Shown in pieces: positions 17,204 to 25,024 of a DNA stretch of 64,000 nt. The stretch spans positions 1 through 64,000 of the forward strand of contig NZ_JAFMPX010000009.1 of NCBI RefSeq assembly GCF_017353415.1, written 5' to 3'. The notes beneath the pieces were generated by a model. The model was not told the origin of the DNA. It searched no databases and worked only from the letters and a program-made list of their open reading frames with translations. Each line of letters starts with the position of its first letter. The stretch's first letter is position 1. A program made the position numbers and the translations under genes. The stretch is from Arthrobacter sp. E3. Lineage in GTDB: Bacteria; Actinomycetota; Actinomycetes; Actinomycetales; Micrococcaceae.

Positions 17204-17509
17204 TTCATACTCCTCAGCACACACTGTTCGTTTGGATACTCTCAAGGCCGGGTTGCCAAATAGCGAGCGACGGTATGAGCTTATCGAGGCGCCTCCGTGG
17301 GATCGCCCATGGCGCGCCGCCAGCATATTCGATCTTGGGCTTACATCTCCCTTATCAAACCTTCAACCGGACAGTCTTCTGCGTTTTAGAGAAGGAAAGT
17401 GGCGTGGCAGACTGTGGGCCAGGGAACCGATGACCGGTTTTATATGGTCAACGCGTCCGCTTCATGGAAAGCACCGCCATGGGCAGGCGATGGGCGCGGG
17501 CGACGTGCC
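17204..17509. other. Intergenic region between the GAF regulator and the epimerase-like gene
   Basis: 306 bases. The epimerase-like gene's ribosome binding site lies at its left edge. GAACCGATGACCGGTTTTAT (about 17422-17441) contains the short inverted repeat ACCG..CGGT. No further gene, RNA or clear promoter is recognised. Confidence 0.3.
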
Positions 17510-18796
17510 CTAGTGTTCCAGTGACTCCAGGTGGGCCACGACGGCGGCGCGCCTGGGTGAGCGCTGCGGCAGGAGACGCAGGGCACTGTGCCAGGCTTCG
17601 GCGTCGTCCGCGGCCTCGGGAAGCTTCAGGTAGGCCAGCACCACCTCGGGGCTGGCGTCGTTGAGGATCGCCTCACGCAACAGCAGGCCCGTCCGGGTGC
17701 GCAGCTCGGACACGGCCGGCGCCTCCGAGCGGGGAAGCACGGCACCCTTGTAAATGTTCAGCGCCAGCCGGTGCGCGCCGCGGTCCAGGTAGCTCAGTAC
17801 CTGGCCGGCGTCAACAACGAGTGTTCGTGGCAGCCGATAGGGCCGGGATTCGGGCACCAATGACGGCGTGTGTTTGAGTAGGAGCTTGCGCAGGCGCACC
17901 ATTTCGGCGCGTATGCTCGTCAGCGACGTGCCCTCCGGATACACCATGTCGGTGAGTTGATCGGCACTCAAACCTGCCGGGTGCATGGCCAGCATGGTGA
18001 GGATTTCGGTGTGCCGTTCGCTGAGGGTGACCGCCTCTCCGGCCACGTGCAGCAGTCCTTGATCACGGCCCAGGATCTGCAGGCTGTCGCGATACAGGGA
18101 CTTGGCCGGCCCGTTTCCTGCATTCGCGCCAGACTGGGTGCTCCGTGTATAGATGCTTCGAGTGGGTCCGGGGCGGCCGTTGCGGGATGCCGCAGCCAGG
18201 CGCTCCAACCGTTGGATGCGCAACTGGGCTTCGGCGGCCGCCACTGTGGCTTGAACCAGTGAGAGCGTATTGGCCCCCACCGCTTCCGGGCCGCCGGTGA
18301 TGTCCACAACGCCCAGCAGGCCGCCGGAATCAGGGTCGTGCACGGGAACGGCTGTGCAGCTCCAGGAATGCACGGCGGGGTTGAAGTGCTCCTCACCCAC
18401 GATCTGCACGGGCCGGCCCAAAGCCAGGGCAGTTCCGGGGGCACTGGTCCCGGCAGCAGCCTCCGACCAGTCCATGCCGCTGGCAAAGTTAATCTTCTCG
18501 CCGTGCGTGCGGGCCGCGGAGTCGCCCTCAACCCACAGGAGGCGTCCGTGTTCATCACCCACGGCAATGAGCAGCCCGGTGTCGTGGCTTGGAACAACAA
18601 GCAACGCCTGGATGACGGGCATGACGGCCGCCAGGGGATGGTTACGGCGGAATTCCTGGAGCTGCGCATCTTCCCACACCAGCGGAGGGGCGGCATGCTC
18701 GGGTGAGGTGATGGTGTCCAAGGATCTGCGCCATGAATCGCGCACCAGCGGGCGCATCTCCGGCAGCGCGGAGAAGAAGGGGTGCGTCAGGGGCAT
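17510..18796 (-). CDS. GAF-domain transcriptional regulator (AcoR N-terminal-like)
   Basis: 428 residues from ATG 18794-18796 (MPLTHPFFSALPEMRPLVRDSW), with GGAG upstream. The N-terminal half matches the sensory part of acetoin/aldehyde catabolism regulators: a VRDSWRRSL helix, a GAF domain with GDEHGRLLWVEGD and FASGMDWSEAAAGTSAPGTALAL, then CTAVPVHDPDSGGLLGVVDITG. The C-terminal half has a winged-helix-like stretch (LSERHTEILTMLAMHPAGLSADQLTDMVY) in place of the AAA+/Fis domains of true AcoR, as usual in Actinobacteria, which lack sigma-54. It probably activates the aldehyde/alcohol dehydrogenase block 10 kb away on the same strand; the pilus island lies between. Confidence 0.82.
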   Translation of the reverse strand: MPLTHPFFSALPEMRPLVRDSWRRSLDTITSPEHAAPPLVWEDAQLQEFRRNHPLAAVMPVIQALLVVPSHDTGLLIAVGDEHGRLLWVEGDSAARTHGEKINFASGMDWSEAAAGTSAPGTALALGRPVQIVGEEHFNPAVHSWSCTAVPVHDPDSGGLLGVVDITGGPEAVGANTLSLVQATVAAAEAQLRIQRLERLAAASRNGRPGPTRSIYTRSTQSGANAGNGPAKSLYRDSLQILGRDQGLLHVAGEAVTLSERHTEILTMLAMHPAGLSADQLTDMVYPEGTSLTSIRAEMVRLRKLLLKHTPSLVPESRPYRLPRTLVVDAGQVLSYLDRGAHRLALNIYKGAVLPRSEAPAVSELRTRTGLLLREAILNDASPEVVLAYLKLPEAADDAEAWHSALRLLPQRSPRRAAVVAHLESLEH

Positions 18797-18923
18797 GAAC
18801 ACTCCAAAACCACTGCAGAGAAGTCGTTGGCACAATGCCAAGTGCATGTGCCGTGGCTCACCAGTCTAGCCGAGTCCCCGCCGTCGTCGAATGTGCACCA
18901 GATGGCAATGCTGACGCCAGGAG

Positions 18924-18953
18924 GGCGGACAGTGCCGAAACGCTGCCCGCCCT
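18924..18953 (-). terminator. Hairpin after the mmpL gene
   Basis: GGGCGGACAG (18924-18933) and CTGCCCGCCC (18944-18953) pair with one mismatch across ten bases, 17 bases past the stop of the minus-strand mmpL gene. The T-run lies on the plus-strand side, so it is not an ideal intrinsic terminator for mmpL. Confidence 0.4.
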
Positions 18954-18969
18954 TTTCGCTGCGGTGAAG

Positions 18970-21684
18970 CTAGCGTGCCGGTTCGGGATCCTCGCTCAGT
19001 GAAGAGGCGTCGTCTTCCACCATGAGTGTGGCAAGTTTGGCGCCCTCCACGTCAACGTCTGGCAGGACCCTATCCAGCCACTTCGGCAGCCACCAGGCAG
19101 ACTTGCCGAGCAGGTGCATGGCGGCCGGAACGATCGTCATGCGGACTACAAACGCGTCGATGAGCACACCGAACGCCAGCGCGAAGCCCAGCGGGCGCAC
19201 CATGGTCAGGTGCGAGAAGATGAACCCGGAGAACACGCTGATCATGATGATCGCGGCCGCCGTGACCACCGGCGCCGCATGCTTGAACCCGGTGCGCACT
19301 GCCTGTTTGGCATCCTGCCCGTGGGCGTAGGCCTCGCGCATGCCGGAGGCTATGAACACCTGGTAGTCCATGGCCAGGCCAAACAACACGCCAATCAGGA
19401 TGATCGGCAGGAAGCTCAGCACGGCCGCGGGGTTGGCGACGTCGAATATGCCGCCCAGCCAGCCCCATTGGTACACGGCCACCACGCCGCCAAATGCCGC
19501 AACCAGGGAGAGCAGGAAGCCGGCAGTGGCCAGCAGCGGAACCAGGATGGAGCGGAACACGAGAACCAGCAGGATCAGTGAAAGTCCGACGACGATGGCC
19601 AGGTAGGGAGGCAGCGCCGCTCCCAGCTTCTCCGAGACATCGACGTTGGCGGCTGTTTGGCCCGTCAAGCCGATGGGAACATCGTAGCGGGATTCAATGC
19701 CGGGACCTTCGGCCCGCAGGTCATGGATCACCTGGACCGTGCTTTCACTGGCAGGGCCCTCGGTGGGGATGACCTGGTAGACGGCGGTGCGCAGATCCTT
19801 GCTGACCATGACGGGAATGGCTGCCTTGACGTTCTCGACTGCACGCAGTTGATCAGCCACGTTCAGGTTCAGCACCGTGGCACTGGCTTCATTCAGTCCG
19901 GCTGGCAGGGAACCCACCACAATGATGGGCCCGTTCATGCCTTCACCAAAGTTCTTACCGGTGATGGAGTACGCCTGGTAGGCGCTGGAATTGACCGGCT
20001 CGGAACCGCCGTCGGGCAGGGCAAGACGCAGACCGGCGGCCGGGATGGCGATGACAGCAAGCGCAATGACGGCTGTGACAAGGGAAATGATGGGGTGGCG
20101 GGTGACAAGCCCACCCCAACCGCGGGCGCTGCGGGCAACGTCCGCCGCTTCATCCGCTGCAGCCCTCTCCGAACCGCTCAGGCCAACAAGTGTGGCTTCA
20201 TGTTTGGCCGTGGCTGCGGTGTTCCTGGCCCAGGCCTTCTTGGAGATCAGCCGCTTGCCAATCAGGGACAGCAGTGCCGGGGTCAGGGTCAGCGCTATCA
20301 GTACCGAGACGGCAACCGTAGCCGCAGCGGCCAAACCAAGGATCGCCAAGAACGGCAGGCCCGTCACTGAGAGGGCCGCCAGTGCAATGACAACCGTCAG
20401 GCCAGCGAACGTCACTGCGTTGCCTGAAGTACCCGTCGCCTTGGCGATGGACTCGCGCAACTCCATGCCGGCGAGCAGCTGCTGGCGGTGCCGGTTGACG
20501 ATGAACAAGGAGTAGTCGATGCCCACGGCCAGGCCCAGCATCAGCGCCAGCATGGGCGAGATGGAGGACATCTCAATGACAGTTGTCAGGGCCATGGTGC
20601 CGCCCACGCCAATGCCGACGCCTACAACGGCCATCAGCAGCGGCAGTCCGGCTGCCACGAAAGTGCCCAGCATGATCAACAGCACGGCGGCTGCTACCGC
20701 AATACCCACGACCTCGGACACACCGAACAGTTCGGAGACGTCCTCGACAATTTCCTTGCTGTAGGAGACGCTCACACCGTCTGACTCCAGGGTGTTCAGT
20801 TTGTCCTGGACCAGCTGGCGGTTGGCAGGGGTCACGGCGTTCATCGACTCGCTGAACTGGATCTGGCCGATGGCGGCCTTGCCGTTTTCAGAGACAAAGC
20901 GGATCCCTGAGGCAGCTTCCGCGGTGCGCTGGCCAAGGCCCAGTTCGGCCTTCTTGGCAGTCAGCGTGGCTGCTCCGGCGTCGAACTTGGCCTTACCGGC
21001 TGCATATTGGTCCTGACCGGCCTGCCATTGGGCCTTCCCGGCGTCCAGCTGCGTCTGGGCCCCGTCGATCTGGGCTTGCGCGGCAGCCATCTGGGGTGCT
21101 GCGGCTTGAGCCTGCGGGGAATCAGCCGGCAGTGCCGCAAGCTGGGCCTGCTGGGCTGCGAGCTGCTTCTTCTGGGCGTCGAGCTTGGCCTGTCCGGCGT
21201 CCAACTGGGCCTTGGTGTCGGCCAACTGCTTGGCGGCGGCCTCGAGTTTGGGCAGTTCTGCGGCGGCTTGAGCCTCACCGGCCGCCAACTGCTTGGCACC
21301 ATCGGCCAGTTGGGCTGCTCCGGCCTGCTGTTGCGCAGTCACGAGGAACGGGTCAATGACACCCTTGACAGTGGGCACGCCGGTCACCGTTTCCAGCGCC
21401 GCCGTGATGTCCTTCTGCTGGGCGGGCGTCAACGGCTCACCGTTGGTGCTGGTAAACACGACGGCGCCCGTGCCACCGGAAGCTTCCGGCAGCTGGGCTT
21501 GGAGCTTGTCCGCCATTTGCTGGGTTTCAGTGCCGGGAATCTGGAAGTTGTTGGACATGGGCCCCATGAACAACGCTGCAGCGCCGCCAACCATGCCCAT
21601 GATGACCGCCCAGGCGGCAATCACCAGCCACGCGCGGCGTGCCGAGAGCCGTCCCAGTCGATAAAGCCAAAGCGCCATGATCAT
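18970..21684 (-). CDS. MMPL/RND-family transporter
   Basis: 904 residues of the MMPL branch of RND transporters, cytoplasmic-membrane proteins that export lipids or drugs with the proton gradient. A first helix (RAWLVIAAWAVIMGMVGGAAALF) is followed by a long outer domain of Ala/Gln/Leu heptads at about 130-280 (QLADGAKQLAAGEAQAAAEL and so on), likely a coiled coil. Two bundles of membrane helices follow, with the MMPL signature MLGLAVGIDYSLFIVNRHR and the second-half equivalent FGLAMDYQVFIASGMREAY carrying the acidic residue for proton coupling. ATG 21684 or ATG 21678 (MALWLYRLGRLSARR) is the start. It follows a tetR gene by 44 bases, so the two form an operon, probably induced by the transported compound. 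Confidence 0.92.
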   Translation of the reverse strand: MIMALWLYRLGRLSARRAWLVIAAWAVIMGMVGGAAALFMGPMSNNFQIPGTETQQMADKLQAQLPEASGGTGAVVFTSTNGEPLTPAQQKDITAALETVTGVPTVKGVIDPFLVTAQQQAGAAQLADGAKQLAAGEAQAAAELPKLEAAAKQLADTKAQLDAGQAKLDAQKKQLAAQQAQLAALPADSPQAQAAAPQMAAAQAQIDGAQTQLDAGKAQWQAGQDQYAAGKAKFDAGAATLTAKKAELGLGQRTAEAASGIRFVSENGKAAIGQIQFSESMNAVTPANRQLVQDKLNTLESDGVSVSYSKEIVEDVSELFGVSEVVGIAVAAAVLLIMLGTFVAAGLPLLMAVVGVGIGVGGTMALTTVIEMSSISPMLALMLGLAVGIDYSLFIVNRHRQQLLAGMELRESIAKATGTSGNAVTFAGLTVVIALAALSVTGLPFLAILGLAAAATVAVSVLIALTLTPALLSLIGKRLISKKAWARNTAATAKHEATLVGLSGSERAAADEAADVARSARGWGGLVTRHPIISLVTAVIALAVIAIPAAGLRLALPDGGSEPVNSSAYQAYSITGKNFGEGMNGPIIVVGSLPAGLNEASATVLNLNVADQLRAVENVKAAIPVMVSKDLRTAVYQVIPTEGPASESTVQVIHDLRAEGPGIESRYDVPIGLTGQTAANVDVSEKLGAALPPYLAIVVGLSLILLVLVFRSILVPLLATAGFLLSLVAAFGGVVAVYQWGWLGGIFDVANPAAVLSFLPIILIGVLFGLAMDYQVFIASGMREAYAHGQDAKQAVRTGFKHAAPVVTAAAIIMISVFSGFIFSHLTMVRPLGFALAFGVLIDAFVVRMTIVPAAMHLLGKSAWWLPKWLDRVLPDVDVEGAKLATLMVEDDASSLSEDPEPAR

Positions 21685-21728
21685 TCCATTCTGTGTGGTG
21701 TCCTGCCCAGGCAGGCGCCGGGGGATGT

Positions 21729-22343
21729 TTAGCTGTGGAATCCGTTGCGGATCAGACCGACCGTGCTTGCCAGCAGGCTGCGCAGATCGGCCAATGATTC
21801 TTCGGTGATGTTGGTTCCATGTTTCTGGAACCAGACTTGGAATGCGCCCTTGCAACTGCCAACGACGGCACCCACCAGGGCAAATATGTAAAGTTCATCT
21901 GTTCCCTCAGGGAGACGCTGCTTGGCCACCTCGGTGATTTTCAAGCTGCACTCCTCCCACGCCTGGAGCTGAAAGCGTGCCAGCTGAGGGTCTTGGGTCA
22001 GGGTGAATGTTTCGGCCAGGATGGCCAAGTCGCGGGCGCTGCCGCCGGCTGACAAGGCGGACTGGGCGGATTCAAGCAGCGGCTCGTCGGACGGCCGCGC
22101 GACCAGCTCAACAATGACCTGATCGAGGTAATTCTGCGTGAAACTAGCCACTGCTGCCTCCACGGAGGAGAAGTAGTTGAAGAAGGTGCGCCGGGAAACT
22201 CCTGCCGCGGCAGCAACGTCGTCGACCGTGAAGGCGTTGAAGTCACGATTGCGCAGAAAATCCAAGGCGGCAGTAGCGATGCTCTCCCTGGTGGCCGCCT
22301 TGTTCAGTTCGCGGCGGGAAACGGGTGTCGGTGAAGTGTCCAC
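21729..22343 (-). CDS. TetR-family repressor of the mmpL operon
   Basis: 204 residues, GTG start at 22341-22343 (reads VDTSPTPVSRRELNKAATRES). The helix-turn-helix is FTVDDVAAAAGVSRRTFFNYFSS, followed by an all-helical ligand domain. It precedes the mmpL gene in the same direction. A 26-bp palindrome begins seven bases upstream of the GTG and overlaps the apparent promoter, so it probably represses itself and the transporter. No ribosome binding site is present: with TTGCAC and TAGTGT as -35/-10 on this strand, transcription would begin at or very near the GTG, predicting a leaderless message. Confidence 0.88.
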   Translation of the reverse strand: MDTSPTPVSRRELNKAATRESIATAALDFLRNRDFNAFTVDDVAAAAGVSRRTFFNYFSSVEAAVASFTQNYLDQVIVELVARPSDEPLLESAQSALSAGGSARDLAILAETFTLTQDPQLARFQLQAWEECSLKITEVAKQRLPEGTDELYIFALVGAVVGSCKGAFQVWFQKHGTNITEESLADLRSLLASTVGLIRNGFHS

Positions 22344-22350
22344 ACCACTA

Positions 22351-22376
22351 CACTAAGTGCAAGTTTGCACTTAGTG
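22351..22376 (-). promoter_or_regulatory. 26-bp palindromic operator overlapping the tetR-mmpL promoter
   Basis: CACTAAGTGCAA (22351-22362) and TTGCACTTAGTG (22365-22376) are perfect 12-base arms around GT. On the minus strand the palindrome contains a TTGCAC -35-like box and ends beside a TAGTGT -10-like box 18 bases later, so repressor binding would block RNA polymerase directly. Confidence 0.75.
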
Positions 22377-22418
22377 CAAGTTGATGGACGGGTGCGGCCG
22401 TCAACGTTGATCAGCGGG

Positions 22419-23066
22419 TTAGTCCATGCGCCCTGTCTCGTGGGCCCAGATGGCGAGTTCAACGCGGTTCCGAACCCTGAGTTTGGTCATCAAGCTCGAC
22501 AGATGAAACTTGACGGTGCTCATGCTGATGTGGAGGGCGGCACCGATCTCGGCGTTTGACAGCCCCCGGGCGAGTGTCAGGAGCACTGCCTCCTCCCGGT
22601 TCGTGAGGGGTTCAATAGGCTCGGCAGCATTTCTCCTGTTGGTGTGGGCGAAGCGGGCGAGGAGACGTGCTGTCACTCCCGGGTCGATGAATGCATCTCC
22701 GTTGACTGCGCAATGGATCGCCTGGACCAGTTGCTCGGGGGAGGCGCCCTTGAGCAGGAATCCCCGTGCGCCGGCTTTGAGCGCCCCGTAAATGTACTCG
22801 TCGGTGTCGAAGGTGGTGATGACCACGACGGCGGTCGGCTCGTCCACGTCCGGACCTGAGAGCAGACGGGTGGCCTCAATGCCGTCGACATACGGCATCC
22901 GTATGTCGAACAGACACACGTCCGGGCGCAGACGGCGGGCCAGCGCGAGCGCCTCACGGCCATCAGCAGCCTGGCCAACAACTTCGATATCGGCTTCGCT
23001 GCCCAGAATCGTGGCCAAGCCGGTGCGGACAATGCTTTGGTCATCAGCGATGAGGACTCGGATCAT
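22419..23066 (-). CDS. NarL/LuxR-type two-component response regulator
   Basis: 215 residues. The receiver domain has the acidic pair (IADDQS), the phospho-acceptor Asp in CLFDIRMPYVDG, and TTFDTDEY and LLKGASPEQL as the switch residues. The C-terminal LuxR-type helix-turn-helix reads LTNREEAVLLTLARGLSNAE and continues through MSTVKFHLSSLMTKL. It starts with ATG overlapping the kinase stop by four bases (ATGA), so the two are translationally coupled. The target genes are unknown; the divergent DUF6326-like gene next to the kinase is a candidate. Confidence 0.92.
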   Translation of the reverse strand: MIRVLIADDQSIVRTGLATILGSEADIEVVGQAADGREALALARRLRPDVCLFDIRMPYVDGIEATRLLSGPDVDEPTAVVVITTFDTDEYIYGALKAGARGFLLKGASPEQLVQAIHCAVNGDAFIDPGVTARLLARFAHTNRRNAAEPIEPLTNREEAVLLTLARGLSNAEIGAALHISMSTVKFHLSSLMTKLRVRNRVELAIWAHETGRMD

Positions 23067-24235
23067 TGCCCACGCCTTAGTTCCCGCGGAAGGACGACGC
23101 GCACGAGCCAGCCGTGTCCGCTGCTCGGGCCGGCGGTGAGTTCGCCACCGAGCAGGTGGACCCGCTCGGCCATTCCGACCAGTCCGAATCCGGGCGGGGC
23201 AGACGGTGGTGTGCCTACGCCGTCGTCCTCGACGCTCAGTTCCACCTCGGCAGTTCTGCCGGTCACAGCGACGGCCACCTTCGTTGCGCCTCGAGCATGT
23301 CGGCGGGCATTGGTAACCGACTCCTGGGCTGCCCGGTACAAGGTTGACTCCAGCGACGGACCGAGCCCGGTGAGATCGCCACGCAACGTCACGTCGACAC
23401 GCAGCCAGCCATCCTCTGCGTCTGCCAGGTTCTCGATGTCGGTCAAGGTATGCCCGGCAGGGGGAGTGGCCTGGCTGCTGCGACGACGCAGGCCACCCAC
23501 CATTGTGCGCATCTCGGAGAGAGCCAAAGCAGCCTCACGCTCGATGCTTTTCAGTGCCTCGGACGTTCCGGGTGGTGCTCCGGGTGGTGCTCCGGGTGGG
23601 GCGGAGCGGGCCAACACCAGGCCGGCCTGGGCTTGGATTGCGATGGCGGAGACGTGGTGGGCGATCGTATCGTGCAATTCCCTGGCAAACAGTTCACGCT
23701 CCTGCAGCTTCGCCCTCTCTATCAGCTGCGCACGCGCCACAGCCCGGTAGCGGACCGCCAACCCCACCGTAGCGGCCAACAGCAGCACGGCCGCCCCGCC
23801 TCCTGCTTCCTGGAGTCCGCTGGTAGCGGTTGCAACCGCGACGGCGTACTCGAGTGCCACGAGTCCCGCCCCAAGAATGATGTCCCTTCCCGAGCCCCAC
23901 CGCACCAGCGTGTACAGCAAGACCAGCACGGCGGCCGCGGTCCAGAGCACGACAGGTGCGGCCGCGAGGACAGTTGTAGCGAGATCGACCAACAGAAGCG
24001 CTCCGAACGCCACCACCACAGCGCCCAAAGGCTGCCTGCGCCGGATCCACATGGCGGCCGCAAAGGCGAAGCCCAGGGCCATGGCGGCCACGGGCCACGA
24101 CACGTCAGGGCGGAGGAGCGCCTCCAGAGCCGCTGCTGCAAGCACGATGGCCGCAAGCACAAGGTCGAGGCGGCCCGCGCGGTGCGGGTGCTCCAAGGCC
24201 GGCTCGGTCCACATCAACTTGGCAGCTCTCAGCAT
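23063..24235 (-). CDS. NarL-type sensor histidine kinase
   Basis: About 390 residues from ATG 24233-24235 (MLRAAKLMW); ATG 24214 (MWTEPALEH) is an alternative and the upstream open frame is not kinase-like. Several membrane helices (residues about 20-150, for example LDLVLAAIVLAAAALEALL) are followed by a HisKA_3 dimerisation domain with phospho-accepting His in ARELHDTIAHHVSAIA and a C-terminal ATPase (SVTNARRHARGA, VEDDGVGTPP, GFGLVGMAERV). The extracellular part is minimal, so it likely senses a membrane signal. A three-unit 12-base repeat lengthens the loop of the dimerisation hairpin (APPGAPPGAPPG). Confidence 0.9.
   Translation of the reverse strand: MLRAAKLMWTEPALEHPHRAGRLDLVLAAIVLAAAALEALLRPDVSWPVAAMALGFAFAAAMWIRRRQPLGAVVVAFGALLLVDLATTVLAAAPVVLWTAAAVLVLLYTLVRWGSGRDIILGAGLVALEYAVAVATATSGLQEAGGGAAVLLLAATVGLAVRYRAVARAQLIERAKLQERELFARELHDTIAHHVSAIAIQAQAGLVLARSAPPGAPPGAPPGTSEALKSIEREAALALSEMRTMVGGLRRRSSQATPPAGHTLTDIENLADAEDGWLRVDVTLRGDLTGLGPSLESTLYRAAQESVTNARRHARGATKVAVAVTGRTAEVELSVEDDGVGTPPSAPPGFGLVGMAERVHLLGGELTAGPSSGHGWLVRVVLPRELRRGQ
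23568..23603. repeat. Three tandem 12-base units inside the kinase gene
   Basis: CCGGGTGGTGCT occurs exactly at 23568-23579 and 23580-23591, with a third, diverged unit at 23592-23603. The period is in frame and encodes repeated Ala-Pro-Pro-Gly between the two helices of the dimerisation domain. Confidence 0.75.
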
Positions 24236-24400
24236 GCCCTCAGCATAGATGCCCGGATCGACAAGCTGAAGGGCCAAAGGGCCGCCACTGACCCGGCCAA
24301 TCGGCCAGGTGGATTCGGGCTGCCAGGCGGTGTAAAAAAGGAACTCCGTCGAGTGAAACTGAGGTACATAACAGACATTCAAACGCAGGGAGGACACATC

Positions 24401-24871
24401 GTGAACACCATTGTCAGAACCGGGCCCAACGACGCGAAAGTGGACCGGAGGATCGTGCTCAGCGGCCTGTGGGTCAGCATGCTCTTCGTCTTCGCCTTTG
24501 TAGACATTTTCACGTTCTGGCGTGCAGACGCCATTGAGGGCGCACTCTCCGGTTCGGTCCCGGGGATGGGATGGGACATCGATCAGGTGTTCCTGGTCCT
24601 CACCACGGCCTACGTCCTGGTCCCGAGCCTCATGGTCGCAGCATCATTGCTCGCCCCTGCCCGGATCAACCAAGTCCTCAACCTGAGCGTCAGCGTGCTC
24701 TATGCGGCTTCGATAGTGGTTGCGCTCATTGGCGAGACGTGGGTCTACTACATTCTGGGGAGCGCCGTTGAACTCGCCCTTCTAGCAACCATTGCCGGGG
24801 TAGCCTGGGCCTGGCGTGCTCGACAAAAGGCAGGGAAACGCCCCGAACCGCTGATGCAGGCAGGACGTTGA
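24401..24871 (+). CDS. Four-helix membrane protein, DUF6326-like
   Basis: 156 residues from GTG 24401, preceded by GGGAGGA. Four hydrophobic helices are visible (IVLSGLWVSMLFVFAFVDIF; VFLVLTTAYVLVPSLMVAAS; VLNLSVSVLYAASIVVALI; YYILGSAVELALLATIAGV), with an acidic residue at the end of the first. The pattern and length resemble the DUF6326 family of actinobacterial membrane proteins, without known function. It is divergent from the two-component operon, which makes it a plausible target. The reading frame is open far upstream, antisense to the kinase gene, but only the part from 24401 looks like protein. Confidence 0.75.
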   Translation: MNTIVRTGPNDAKVDRRIVLSGLWVSMLFVFAFVDIFTFWRADAIEGALSGSVPGMGWDIDQVFLVLTTAYVLVPSLMVAASLLAPARINQVLNLSVSVLYAASIVVALIGETWVYYILGSAVELALLATIAGVAWAWRARQKAGKRPEPLMQAGR

Positions 24872-24943
24872 CGCCGTCGACGTGTTGCACGGCGTGTTGC
24901 ACGCGCAGCGTCTGCGAGGCAGCCTGCAGTGCCGCCTTAACGC

Positions 24944-24994
24944 AGAATCCCGCCAGTGCTGCGATCCAACGGATCGCAGCACTGGCGGGATTCT
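24944..24994. terminator. Bidirectional terminator, 24-base perfect hairpin
   Basis: Bases 24944-24967 pair perfectly with 24971-24994 around the loop AAC; the inner arm reads CAGTGCTGCGATCC. It stands between the convergent DUF6326-like gene and the dicarboxylate symporter gene and would stop transcription from both sides, although no long T-run follows. Confidence 0.75.
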
Positions 24995-25024
24995 CATGAA
25001 CTTCCAGCCGGCCTACGCGGGTGC

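Noticed and set aside
21007-21732. Plus-strand Leu/Gly-rich frame opposite the mmpL coiled-coil region
   Set aside because: It is the mirror of the Ala/Gln heptad repeats on the other strand; the apparent repeats come from the real gene.
23568-23603. CRISPR-like short repeats
   Set aside because: Units are contiguous 12-base in-frame repeats without spacers. No CRISPR array or cas gene was seen anywhere in the window.
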